A stretch of 64,000 bases of DNA from Pseudomonas panipatensis (GTDB lineage: Bacteria > Pseudomonadota > Gammaproteobacteria > Pseudomonadales > Pseudomonadaceae), in contig NZ_FNDS01000001.1 of the NCBI RefSeq assembly GCF_900099785.1, positions 1 to 64,000 on the forward strand, given 5' to 3'. The notes under the pieces are model-generated. The model was not told the DNA's origin. It was given only the letters and a program-made list of their open reading frames with translations, and did no database searches. Every line of letters starts with the position of its first letter. Position 1 is the stretch's first letter. This document shows positions 39,337-50,759 of the stretch, piece by piece. Both the position numbers and the translations under genes were made by a program.

Positions 39337-39729
39337 TCAATCGTTGAAGCGGACGAAACGCAGGCGTGCCGGTGGAAGCCGGGGCGGCGGCAAATGCAGG
39401 GCGAGCGCGCCGAAGCGCGAGGGGATGACAACGGGCAGCAGGAGGATGGGGAGTATCAGCAGTACGACCCAGGCAACCTGGTCGAGCGAGACGTGGCCGG
39501 GCGAGACACTCAAGGCGACCGAGCTGTCCTCGCAGTGCTGCAGGCAACCGGTGGCATGGAGACGGTGCGATTGGTCGTGCGCGGCGGTGCTCAGGCTGGC
39601 GTGCGAACCTGCCGCATCATGCTGCGGATAGGAGAGGCATCCATGGCTCGCGGCCACCCCGAATGCCAGCACCCACAGCGCCAGGGCCATGCGAAGCAGC
39701 ACGCGTTGGTGGATACGGAACCAGAGCAT
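39337..39729 (-). CDS. small copper-resistance-associated membrane protein
   Basis: This 130-aa protein has an N-terminal membrane segment (~8-28), a periplasmic loop rich in His and Cys (SHGCLSYPQH, HDQSHRLHATGCLQHCED) and a second membrane segment (~83-103). Proteins of this kind, often labelled 'copper resistance protein', head cop blocks in Pseudomonas. Function unknown; metal sensing or binding is plausible. It is the first gene of the minus-strand copper block, and a perfect ANR box lies 57 bases before it. Confidence 0.75.
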   Translation of the reverse strand: MLWFRIHQRVLLRMALALWVLAFGVAASHGCLSYPQHDAAGSHASLSTAAHDQSHRLHATGCLQHCEDSSVALSVSPGHVSLDQVAWVVLLILPILLLPVVIPSRFGALALHLPPPRLPPARLRFVRFND

Positions 39730-39785
39730 TCAATCAGTCCGGCGAAAAATTCGGATTAACCCTAGCGCCCGCAGCATCGCGGCTG

Positions 39786-39799
39786 TTGATCCACATCAA
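39786..39799 (-). promoter_or_regulatory. ANR/FNR box
   Basis: TTGATCCACATCAA is a perfect match to the palindromic consensus TTGAT-N4-ATCAA. It lies 57 bases before the start at 39729, a distance at which an activating site at about -41 would fit. It implies low-oxygen control of the copper block, by inference. Confidence 0.6.
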
Positions 39800-39914
39800 G
39801 CAAAGCACCTGGCTTCGTCGCAGTCTAGTTGGCGGAGAAGTCCACTTCAGGTCGGTTCGCGACCGTGTATCGAGACCGATCCACCCTTGTCCCCCTCAAC
39901 GCGGAGGACAAGCC

Positions 39915-40016
39915 ATGAACATCACTGCTGCCCACAGCCATCAGTCTTGGAATAGGGGAAAGCTCGTCGGGCAGAAAGCCCTGCTCCGGCTCAGCGCTAT
40001 TTGGCCTGTCAGGACG
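39915..40016 (+). pseudogene. 5' remnant of a tyrosine-type integrase gene
   Basis: ATG 39915, with GCGGAGGA upstream, starts MNITAAHSHQSWNRGKLVGQ and continues to IWPVR. This is the N-terminus of a common short Pseudomonas tyrosine recombinase (NRGKLVGQK...IWAIR in the intact form). After about 34 codons the match stops, and the frame runs into the 3' end of the RibD-like gene. The remaining ~170 residues, including the catalytic Arg/His/Tyr region, are missing. Confidence 0.65.
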
Positions 40017-40034
40017 TCGGCCTTCAGCGAATGC

Positions 40035-40697
40035 TCAGGCGCCCGTGCCCCCCTGGCGCCGCAGCACGACATGGGTGGCCTTCTCCGACGCTACGAACTC
40101 GCCGCATGCGTATCCCAGGGCCCGCAGGTCGATCCCTTCGAGCAGCGATTCTCCGCGGCCGAGCAGGACCGGCGAGATCGCGATGTGCAGCTCGTCGATG
40201 AGGCCCTCGCGAAGATACTGGCGGATGGTGTCCGGCCCGCCGCCAATCCGCACGTCCTTGCCTGCGGCGGCCTCGCGTGCGCGGTCGAGCGCCTCGCGTA
40301 TGCCGCCGGTCACGAAGTGGAAGGTCGTGCCGCCGTCCATCTCGAGGGAGGGACGCCCGTGATGGGTCAGGATGAAGACCGGAACCCGATAGGGCGGATT
40401 GTCTCCCCACCAGCCTTTCCAGCGTGTGTCCGGCCACTCCCCGCGAATGGGGCCGAACATGTTCCGCCCGAGAATCCAGGCCCCGACGTTCTGAAAGCCA
40501 CGGGCGGCGAAATCATCGTCAATCCCGGTCGTACCCTCGTCCTTGCCGAACAGGGACCGCTGGAAGGTGCGTGTCGGGATCAGCCACTGGTGCAGCTCCG
40601 TCCCGCCAACGCCGAGCGGATTGTCGATGTCCTGATCCGGTCCTGCCCCGTATCCGTCGAGCGAAAGGGTGAAGCCTGCAACGCGAACCCGTGCCAT
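40035..40697 (-). CDS. RibD C-terminal / dihydrofolate-reductase-like family protein
   Basis: This 220-aa protein has a RibD_C fold (reductase of the DHFR superfamily) starting VRVAGFTLSLDGY, with a NADPH-type GGGPDTIRQYL segment and conserved LHIAISPVLLGRGE. Substrate unknown; such proteins are frequent passengers in mobile DNA. ATG 40697 has GGAGG upstream; the longer frame to 40793 lacks one. It lies just beyond the integrase remnant. Confidence 0.85.
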   Translation of the reverse strand: MARVRVAGFTLSLDGYGAGPDQDIDNPLGVGGTELHQWLIPTRTFQRSLFGKDEGTTGIDDDFAARGFQNVGAWILGRNMFGPIRGEWPDTRWKGWWGDNPPYRVPVFILTHHGRPSLEMDGGTTFHFVTGGIREALDRAREAAAGKDVRIGGGPDTIRQYLREGLIDELHIAISPVLLGRGESLLEGIDLRALGYACGEFVASEKATHVVLRRQGGTGA

Positions 40698-41125
40698 CGT
40701 TTGCCTCCGTTTGGACATGCTTGTCGGCAGTGGCAGGGCGCGTGCTTTGGTTCTACGGCGAGACCTTCCGAGCTGCCTCGATACCAGGGTCACTGTAGTG
40801 GACGTTCAGGGAAGCGGAAATTGCTTGTCGATGGCCGGCTTGGAGGAGGCTGGAGGCAACGTTCAGCGGCCGCTGGGAGTCGGCAGAAACTGGCCATCAG
40901 TGGCCTTTCGCAGCGTTGATTGGACATCTGTGCGACGACATCCCAGCAACGCGCTGCTTGGACGGCAACGGCGGGAGCGTGGCCGCAGCGAGGGCGGAGA
41001 GAAATGGACCAAGGCATCCGGTTGCTTCCCACCTAGGAACAGGTCATGGCCAGCGACCGGGCGCCTGACAAGCTCCTTGCCCGCTGCGCTTGCGGTCGGG
41101 CCGGGCGGGTTCATCCGCCCTGTGC
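40698..41125. other. intergenic stretch without a supported gene
   Basis: This 428-base stretch between the RibD-like gene and the sensor kinase gene has only short frames with no ribosome site or family match. Nothing structured was seen. Confidence 0.4.
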
Positions 41126-42475
41126 TCAGGTTTTGCCGTCGAGCCGAGCGCTCGCGACCGCCGGGAAGTGCACGCGCACCTGCAAACCGCGCCCATCGGC
41201 TCCTGGCCCGAATGACAACCGCGCCCCATGCCGCTCGGCGATCCTTGCCACGATGGACAGCCCCAACCCGCTGCCCTGGGCAGACTTCTGGCCGGCTCCG
41301 CGATAGAAACGCTCCAGTACCCGCGCTCGCTCCGCTTCGGGAATCCCGGGGCCGTCGTCGGTGACTTCGAGAATCGCCCCATCGCCTTCCCGGCGTACCG
41401 CCAGATCGATGGTGCCGCCCGGTGAATGGCGGATGGCGTTGTCGACCAGATTGTTGAGCAGGATTCGCAAGGCCTCGGGATCACCCCGAACGCAGGCGTC
41501 GTCCTGACTGCTCAGGCCGAGGTCGATTGCCTTTGCCTCGGCCTGGTGGATCTGGTCCGCGATCACCGACTTGCACAGGCCCAACAGCGGCACCGGCTGC
41601 CAGGGGCCGTCCTGTGCCTGCGGCTCCAGGCGGGCCAGCGTGAGGAGTTGCTGCGACAGGTGCGCCAGCCGGGTGACGCCGGCCTGCAACTGAGCGAGCG
41701 TGGAGCGGCGCTCGCCCTCGCTTTCGGCGCGCCGGGCCAGGTCGGCTTGTAGGCTCAGGGCCATGATCGGCGTGCGCAGCTCGTGCGCGGCATCGGCGAT
41801 GAAGTCCTTCTGTTGGGTGAAGGCCTGATCCAGCCGCTTGAGCAAGGAGTTGAGCTCGGCCACCAGAGGCCTGACTTCCCTGGGAAGATCGATGTCCGCG
41901 ATCGGCACCAGGCTGCTGGCGTTACGCTGCGCAAGCTCGGCGACGATCCTGTGCAGTGGTTTGAGCCCGTAGCCGATGCCGAACCAGAGGAACAATGCCA
42001 GTAGCGGCAACAGCGACAGGACCGGCCAGAGCAGGTGCACCGCCAGCCCGGCCAATGCCTCCCAGCGTGCATCCTGGGCCTGGGCCACGCGAATCAGGCG
42101 GTCGCCGCGCTGCTCGACGAAGGTATGCCAGGTCTGTTCGCGATAGGGCACGTCGCTGAGCCCCGGCGACGAGGGGGCTGGCAGCTGCAGGGCCGGGTCC
42201 GAGCTGTAGTGCAACTGCCCGTGGCCATCCCAGATCTGCAGCAGCACCTCGTCGGCCTTGTCCTCGTCAGCCGTGCTGAGCCGGCTATTGCGCTCATCGA
42301 AGGAAACCTGCTCGCCCGCCAGGCTCACGTGCCTGGCGATGTAGCGCATCTGGTCGTTGAGCAGGTCGTCCAGTTCGAGGAGCGCGCCCCAGTAGGTGCC
42401 GACGCTGGCCAGGGCTCCGGCGGCGAAGGTCGCCGGCAGCAACCACAGGAGCAAGCGTCGACGCAGCGAGTTCAT
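41126..42475 (-). CDS. sensor histidine kinase (QseC/TctE-like)
   Basis: This 449-aa inner-membrane kinase has helices at ~8-28 and ~143-168 flanking a ~115-residue periplasmic sensor domain (2CSK_N-like), then HAMP, HisKA with His231 in AAHELRTP, and HATPase_c (NNLVDNAIRH, DDGPG, GSGLGLSIV). The ATG overlaps the response regulator stop by four bases. It probably senses metal or envelope stress and controls the divergent RND efflux operon through the TTTAAG box. Confidence 0.9.
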   Translation of the reverse strand: MNSLRRRLLLWLLPATFAAGALASVGTYWGALLELDDLLNDQMRYIARHVSLAGEQVSFDERNSRLSTADEDKADEVLLQIWDGHGQLHYSSDPALQLPAPSSPGLSDVPYREQTWHTFVEQRGDRLIRVAQAQDARWEALAGLAVHLLWPVLSLLPLLALFLWFGIGYGLKPLHRIVAELAQRNASSLVPIADIDLPREVRPLVAELNSLLKRLDQAFTQQKDFIADAAHELRTPIMALSLQADLARRAESEGERRSTLAQLQAGVTRLAHLSQQLLTLARLEPQAQDGPWQPVPLLGLCKSVIADQIHQAEAKAIDLGLSSQDDACVRGDPEALRILLNNLVDNAIRHSPGGTIDLAVRREGDGAILEVTDDGPGIPEAERARVLERFYRGAGQKSAQGSGLGLSIVARIAERHGARLSFGPGADGRGLQVRVHFPAVASARLDGKT

Positions 42476-43134
42476 TGGTCTTCTCCGATGTGATAGCCCA
42501 CCCCGCGTACCGAGCGAATCACCTCCGCACCGAGTTTCTTGCGCAAGTTGAAGATATGCACCTGCACGGCGTTGCTGCCCACTTCCTCCCCCCAGCCGTA
42601 GAGGCGATCCTCCAGCTGCTCGCGGGACAGGATGCGTTCGGGGCCCTGCATGAGCACCTGCAGCAAGGCGAACTCCTTGGCCGAAACCGTCACCGGCTGG
42701 CCCCGCAGCCATAGCAGGTGGCCGGCCGGGTCCATGCGCAATGGCCCGACGTTCAGCTCGCTCTGTGCGCGCCCGGCCTGGCGCCGGCTGACCGCTCGCA
42801 TGCGCGCCAGCAGCTCCTCCATGGCAAACGGCTTCACCAGGTAGTCGTCGGCGCCGCAGTCCAGGCCCGCCACGCGATCGGGCAAGGTATCGCGCGCGGT
42901 GATGATGATCACCGGCAGCGCCGTTTCGCTGCGGCGAATGCGCCGCAGGACCTCCATACCATCGCTTCGCGGCAGGCCCAGATCCAGCAACAGCAGGGCG
43001 TATTCGGTGGTTTCCAGGGCCAGCAGGGCAGACTTGCCGTCCTGTACCCAGTCCACGCTGTATCCCTCCTTGCGCAGCCCCTGCTGGAGGCCCTCGCCAA
43101 TCATTGCGTCGTCTTCGGCCAGTAACAGGCGCAT
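42472..43134 (-). CDS. OmpR-type response regulator (QseB/PmrA-like)
   Basis: This 220-aa regulator has a receiver with Asp51 (LLLLDLGLPRSDG) and a C-terminal winged-helix Trans_reg_C domain (EFALLQVLMQGPERILSREQLE). GGAGGAAGG lies just before ATG 43134; the frame to 43443 without a ribosome site is not used. It is transcribed away from the efflux operon and shares with it a 206-base control region that holds a PmrA/QseB-type direct repeat. Confidence 0.92.
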   Translation of the reverse strand: MRLLLAEDDAMIGEGLQQGLRKEGYSVDWVQDGKSALLALETTEYALLLLDLGLPRSDGMEVLRRIRRSETALPVIIITARDTLPDRVAGLDCGADDYLVKPFAMEELLARMRAVSRRQAGRAQSELNVGPLRMDPAGHLLWLRGQPVTVSAKEFALLQVLMQGPERILSREQLEDRLYGWGEEVGSNAVQVHIFNLRKKLGAEVIRSVRGVGYHIGEDQ

Positions 43135-43237
43135 ACCTTCCTCCGGGAAGCTCAAGACATCAGAACCAGCGTGTGCCCGGCTATCAGGCGGGTTTCGCAG
43201 CCAGGGCTGGCACTGCGCGCATGTTCGCACGGCGATT

Positions 43238-43254
43238 TTTAAGATGGTTTTAAG
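43238..43254 (+). promoter_or_regulatory. PmrA/QseB-type direct-repeat box
   Basis: TTTAAG-N5-TTTAAG (43238-43243 and 43249-43254) is an exact 11-bp-phased direct repeat, the form bound by PmrA/QseB-class OmpR-family regulators. It lies ~87 bases before the efflux operon and ~104 bases before the regulator gene. Confidence 0.7.
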
Positions 43255-43340
43255 CCAGCGTTTTCTACCGTCCGCATGCCCCGTGGAATGCCCCGCGCCC
43301 ATCCGCACGACTTTCGAAGACACCGGCCAGCGTGACAAGC

Positions 43341-44708
43341 ATGCAGAAAATTCTACTCTTCGGCCTGGTCTTGCTGGCCGGCTGCGCGACCTACCACCCG
43401 GAGCCCCTTGCCCCGGCACAGATGCTTGCCGCCTATGAAACACGCGACCTGAACGATCCGCGCTTGCGCGAATACGTCACGGCCCACTCCGGCTCGCCCT
43501 CGTCTGTCTGGACAGCGGACCAGCTAACTCTCGCCGCGTTCTACTACAGCTCGGAACTGGATGCCGCGCGCGCCCACTACTCGGCCAGCAGGGCCGCCGT
43601 CGAGAGCGCTGGCGAGCGGCCCAATCCGACGCTGACCCTGCCGCTGCAGTACACCGCTGCGGCGAGCAAACCCTGGACTTATGGCCTGGCCCTGGATATC
43701 CCCATCGAAACCGCCGGCAAGCGTGGCTACCGGATCGTCCAGGCGCAGCAGCTCTCCAGCGCGGCGCAACTGGCGATCGGGCAGACCGCCTGGCAGATCC
43801 GCGGCCGCCTGCGCGCCGCCTTGCTCGACCTTTTCGCCAGCCGCAAGCGCGAGGACATCCTGCAACGACAGCTGGCCGTGCAGCAGGAACTGCTGGGCAT
43901 GTTCGAGCAGCGTGTCCGGCGCGGGGAAACCGCAGCGGCGGACGCGCTTCAGCAACGCATGGCGCTGCAACGAACCGAGAGCGACCTGGCCGCCGCGCGT
44001 CAGGCCGGCCTGGACGCGCGCAGCCGGGCCGCCGCCGCCATCGGCATTCCATTGCCCGCGCTGGAAGCCATCACGCCCGACCTGAGTGCCTTCGCGCGCG
44101 CAGCGCCGGCGATTCCGTCCGGCCGCGCGAGGCGCGAGGCCATTCTCAATCGCGGCGACCTGCTCGCGGCGCTGAACGAGTACGAAGCGAGCCAGGCCGC
44201 CCTGCAACTGGAAGTCGCCCGGCAGTACCCGGACCTCTCGCTCGGTATGGGCTACTCCTTCGACCAGGGCGCCGAGAAATACAGCCTCACGCCCGGAGTC
44301 GTCAGCCTTCCCCTGTTCAGCCACAACCAGGGCGCCATCGCCCAGGCCGAGGCACATCGCAAGGAAGCCGCGGCCAAGGTGGAGACACTGCAGGAACAGG
44401 CGATCAATGACACCACTGCCGCCCTGCGCGATTTCGACGCGGCCAGGCAACGGCTGAGCCTGCTCGACCAGCTCCAGGACAGCCAGGCAGCGGCGCTCGA
44501 CGCCAACCGCCGCGCCTTCGCCAGCGGCGAAATGGATCGCGTGGCCCTCCGACAGTCTGATCTGGCCGCCAGCCTCGACGCCCTCGCGCGCCTGGACGCG
44601 CAGGTTCAGGTGCAGCAAACCCTTCTGCAGTTGGAGAACGCCCTGCAACGGCCGTTGCAGGGCGCCAACACCTCACCGCCCATCGCCCTGGATGACCGCC
44701 AACCGTGA
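43341..44708 (+). CDS. TolC/CzcC-family outer membrane efflux lipoprotein
   Basis: This 455-aa protein has a lipoprotein signal (FGLVLLAGCAT) and two OEP repeats of helical coiled coil, the outer-membrane channel of a tripartite efflux pump. ATG 43341 is preferred; GTG 43332 adds three residues. Its stop overlaps the next gene's GTG (GTGA). The closest known type by layout is CzcC/CusC. Confidence 0.9.
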   Translation: MQKILLFGLVLLAGCATYHPEPLAPAQMLAAYETRDLNDPRLREYVTAHSGSPSSVWTADQLTLAAFYYSSELDAARAHYSASRAAVESAGERPNPTLTLPLQYTAAASKPWTYGLALDIPIETAGKRGYRIVQAQQLSSAAQLAIGQTAWQIRGRLRAALLDLFASRKREDILQRQLAVQQELLGMFEQRVRRGETAAADALQQRMALQRTESDLAAARQAGLDARSRAAAAIGIPLPALEAITPDLSAFARAAPAIPSGRARREAILNRGDLLAALNEYEASQAALQLEVARQYPDLSLGMGYSFDQGAEKYSLTPGVVSLPLFSHNQGAIAQAEAHRKEAAAKVETLQEQAINDTTAALRDFDAARQRLSLLDQLQDSQAAALDANRRAFASGEMDRVALRQSDLAASLDALARLDAQVQVQQTLLQLENALQRPLQGANTSPPIALDDRQP

Positions 44709-45760
44709 AACGACGTCCCGTTCTGCTGCCCCTGCTGATCACCGGCGCGGCTGCGAGCGCAGCCGCACTGGCCGCCTGGCTCTATCTGCAACCGCTGCAG
44801 CCGCCGGCGCCAGCAGGGGTTGCCCCCACGTGGCTGACCAACGAGGCCGGTCTCACGCTGGTCACACTGGACCCGGCGACCCTGGCGCGGACCGGTATCC
44901 AGACCGCCACGATCGCAGCGACCCGCCATCGGGCCGAAGGCCTCGCCTATGGCAGCGTGCCGGACATCCAGTCGCTCACCGACCTGAGCAACCGCTACCG
45001 CGTCGCCCAGGGCGAGGTCGCGGTGGCCCAGGCCACTGCCACGGCCTCGAACCAGGAACTGCAGCGCAGCCGCGCGCTGGCGCGCGATGCCGGCAATGTC
45101 TCGCAGAAAAGCCTGCAGGCAGCGGAGGCGACGGCCACCGCCGATCAGGCCCGGGTGGAGAGTGCGCGAAGCAACCTTCAGGCGCTGCGCGCCAGCCTTT
45201 CGCAGCAGTTCGGCGAACGCCTGGCGCAACTGGTGGCGGCACAGCCGTCGGCCGAGCTGAGCCGCCTGCTGAACCACCAGGACAGCTTGCTGCGGATCGC
45301 TATCCCGGCGCTGGACAAGGACACGCCGCCCGCGCGGATCAGCGTCGAAGACGAATCCCGGCACCCTGTGGCGGCCGAGCTGCTCGCGCCCGCCCCACAG
45401 AGCGATCCGAACCTGGCCGGGCCGGTCTACCTGTACCGCAGCGCGGTGCCGCTGCCGTTCGGCGCCCGCTTGCTGGCTCACCTGCCGACGGTGCAACCCA
45501 CGCTGGAGGGGGTGCTGATCCCCCAGAGCGCGGTGCTCTGGTTCGGCGGAATGCCCTGGGCCTACGTGCAGGTCGAGGCCGGGCGCTTCGTGCGTCGGCC
45601 CTTGAACGACGCGATTGCGGTGCCGGAGGGCTACTTCGTCGGTAGTGGCTTCAAGGCCGGCGAACCGCTGGTCGTGCGTGGCGCGCAGTTGTTGCTCTCG
45701 GAGGAGCAACGCCCGCAGATCGCCGCCTCCGCCTGCAAAGACCCCGAATGTGACGACTGA
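44705..45760 (+). CDS. RND efflux periplasmic adaptor (membrane fusion protein)
   Basis: This 351-aa protein has an N-terminal membrane anchor or uncleaved signal (LLPLLITGAAASAAALAAW), an alpha-hairpin coiled coil (~95-185) and C-terminal beta domains (about 240-340). It starts at GTG 44705, overlapping the previous stop by four bases, so translation is coupled. It ends with CKDPECDD, a Cys pair that could touch metal. It links the pump and the outer channel. Confidence 0.88.
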   Translation: MKRRPVLLPLLITGAAASAAALAAWLYLQPLQPPAPAGVAPTWLTNEAGLTLVTLDPATLARTGIQTATIAATRHRAEGLAYGSVPDIQSLTDLSNRYRVAQGEVAVAQATATASNQELQRSRALARDAGNVSQKSLQAAEATATADQARVESARSNLQALRASLSQQFGERLAQLVAAQPSAELSRLLNHQDSLLRIAIPALDKDTPPARISVEDESRHPVAAELLAPAPQSDPNLAGPVYLYRSAVPLPFGARLLAHLPTVQPTLEGVLIPQSAVLWFGGMPWAYVQVEAGRFVRRPLNDAIAVPEGYFVGSGFKAGEPLVVRGAQLLLSEEQRPQIAASACKDPECDD

Positions 45761-45781
45761 CACGCCCGTGGCGAGAAAACC

Positions 45782-48919
<3,138 letters not shown>

Positions 48920-49091
48920 CACCGTCGGCATACAGAAGCCGAACTGCAGCACCCAGTCGACGCTAACCACTGGCCAGGAGCACACACCGCCGGCTAGGCG
49001 GCCTTCCCGGGTAGGGGCCAGCCTCTTGCGCCACCCCAGGCACGTTCGAGCTGGGGCGGTCCGCCAGGGACTCATCGAGATGAGCGGAAGG

Positions 49092-49436
49092 GGGCGAGCA
49101 CAGGTTCGAGTGCGGCGGCAACGTCAATCTCATGCGTGCCGCCCTGAAATTCGCCTATCGTGGTTGAGGGCAGTCGATCGTTTTCGGCGATGCCGGTGCC
49201 GGCACGGCGCTATCTGCCATCCCTTCCAGCGGGTCACCGGCCGCCGCTGGCAGGGCGTGGCCTGCGGCGGCGTCGAAGGATGCGTCCGCTTGCCGGGCCT
49301 GCTGGAGGACCCGGTGAGAGGCCAGATCGATCTCGTCCCCTTCGTCAAACGCACCATGGGCCTCGAAGACATCAACAAGACCTTCGAGCTGATGCGCGAA
49401 GGCAAGTCCATCCGCACCGTCATCCATATCGACTGA
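49092..49436 (+). pseudogene. broken class III alcohol dehydrogenase (adhC/frmA), 3' part
   Basis: Translation from ~49092 gives [23 protein letters not shown] then a TGA at 49165-49167, exactly where intact enzymes have the Trp of RGWG. It continues [13 protein letters not shown] frameshift near 49218 moves to [18 protein letters not shown] and the usual C-terminal end ([26 protein letters not shown]). The first two-thirds of the gene, with the zinc sites, is missing. It would have been S-(hydroxymethyl)glutathione dehydrogenase, the partner of gfa just downstream. 48920-49091 shows nothing recognisable. Confidence 0.8.
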
Positions 49437-49503
49437 CAGGGTTTCCGGCGCGGCATGTCGCTGCGCGCTCCCTGCCGGATCGAACGCGAGGAGGATCTAT
49501 CAC

Positions 49504-50082
49504 ATGAGCGCGATTCACATTCATCCATCAGTGGACAACGGCATCCGCCCGGAGCGGCCCGGCTTCAGCGGAGGGACACTCCAATGCCTGTGTGCGACCG
49601 ATAAGGTGGAAGTCGCGGTCGCAGCCCAGACGCTCCACAACCATGCCTGCGGCTGCACCAAGTGCTGGAAGCCCGAGGGGGCGACCTTCGCGGTAATCGC
49701 GGTGGTGCCGCGCGACAAGGTCAGCGTGGTGGCCCACCCCGAAAAGCTGCATATCGTCGACCAGAGCGCCGTCATCCAGCGGCACGCCTGCCGCGAATGC
49801 GGTGCGCACCTGTTCGGCCGCATCGAGAACAAAGGGCACGCCTTCTACGGCCTCGATTTCGTCCATACCGAACTTTCCCCGCAGGAAGGCTGGTCGGCAC
49901 CGGGCTTCGCCGCCTTTGTCTCGTCGGTCATCGAGAGTGGCACCCCGCCTTCGCAGATGGAGTCGATTCGCAAGCGCCTGCGCGAACTCCATCTGGAGCC
50001 CTATGACTGCCTGTCGCCGCCCCTGATGGACGCCCTGGCCACCCATGCCGCCAAGCAGAAAGGTACTTACCGCGACGCCTGA
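49504..50082 (+). CDS. gfa: S-(hydroxymethyl)glutathione synthase Gfa
   Basis: This 192-aa zinc protein of the Gfa family has CXXC and zinc-ligand motifs in [14 protein letters not shown] and [11 protein letters not shown]. It condenses formaldehyde with glutathione, feeding the glutathione-dependent dehydrogenase pathway. AGGAGG lies about 6 bases before ATG 49504. The gene is intact although its usual partner upstream is a pseudogene, so the pathway here depends on a dehydrogenase encoded elsewhere or is dead. Confidence 0.93.
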   Translation: MSAIHIHPSVDNGIRPERPGFSGGTLQCLCATDKVEVAVAAQTLHNHACGCTKCWKPEGATFAVIAVVPRDKVSVVAHPEKLHIVDQSAVIQRHACRECGAHLFGRIENKGHAFYGLDFVHTELSPQEGWSAPGFAAFVSSVIESGTPPSQMESIRKRLRELHLEPYDCLSPPLMDALATHAAKQKGTYRDA

Positions 50083-50456
50083 CAGACCCCGCCGACCGCC
50101 GAAGTGAGAAAGGAACCGGGACCGCGTGGCACATCACGCCCGCTCCGGCGGTTGGCAGGACGTCTATGCATACCCCGCCGGCGTCCAGGGAAGCCATGAA
50201 CGTCGGTGTCTACGCACCCGGGAGGCGCTGTGCAAGAACTCGGCGTGAGGTGTCCTGCGCCAGGAAATCACAAGGCAAATGCGCCATCTTCCGCTGCACA
50301 TATTGCGGTTGCGCGTTCCTGCTGCGCCTGTTCGCCATGCGGCGACTTCAGTTGCATCCACAGCCAATAGCGGGCGGTCAACAAGCCACGACCGAAAGTT
50401 CAGAGCCCTAAACCTGCCGCTCGCATATGTGTTGTCGACGACCGATCCATATTTAT
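50083..50456. other. intergenic stretch without a supported gene
   Basis: This 374-base stretch between gfa and the ParD-like gene has short frames on both strands, for example one at 50166-50411 with CTYCGC. None has a ribosome site or a recognised family. Composition changes to AT-rich towards its right end. Confidence 0.4.
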
Positions 50457-50471
50457 TATACGATACGTATA
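50457..50471. promoter_or_regulatory. palindromic operator/promoter before the ParD-like gene
   Basis: TATACG-ATA-CGTATA is a 6-bp-arm palindrome within a markedly AT-rich 40-base stretch, ending 21 bases before ATG 50493. It is positioned like the autoregulatory operator of an antitoxin gene and overlaps a likely -10 region. Confidence 0.5.
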
Positions 50472-50492
50472 TGTTTCATATAGGATCGAGCG

Positions 50493-50759
50493 ATGGGCAT
50501 TCTGAAAATCTCTGACGCGATGCATGAGAACCTGCGTCTCTCCAGTAGCGCACTGAGCCGCTCCATCAACGCACAGGCGGAGCACTGGTTGCGGCTCGGC
50601 ATGCTTACCGAGCTCTACCCCGATCTCAACCACAGCCAGATATGCCGACTTCTGATACGTGCTGAAGAAGCCGGTGGGCTGAGTTTGAGCCGGGTCTGCG
50701 AGCTCGCGGACGAGTCCTCGGCTTCCCGCCCGAACGCTGCGGCGGGACACGCATCATGA
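50493..50759 (+). CDS. ParD-like antitoxin-family protein
   Basis: This 88-aa protein of the ParD_like family reads KISDAMHENLRLSSSALSRSINAQAEHWLRLGML, which suggests a ribbon-helix-helix-like DNA-binding fold. The following gene is not a ParE toxin but a methionine aminopeptidase; its ATG overlaps this stop by four bases (ATGA). ATG 50493 has GGATCGAG upstream. An AT-rich palindromic control region precedes it. The pair looks like an inherited two-gene module with a function yet to be shown. Confidence 0.82.
   Translation: MGILKISDAMHENLRLSSSALSRSINAQAEHWLRLGMLTELYPDLNHSQICRLLIRAEEAGGLSLSRVCELADESSASRPNAAAGHAS

Noticed and set aside
39663..40919. 418-aa plus-strand frame across the integrase remnant and RibD-like gene
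   Set aside because: Only about 34 internal codons resemble a real protein; the rest is antisense to the RibD-like gene.
49026..49436. 136-aa frame as an intact gene
   Set aside because: Only its C-terminal part matches alcohol dehydrogenase; the upstream part matches in a different frame, so it is a pseudogene.
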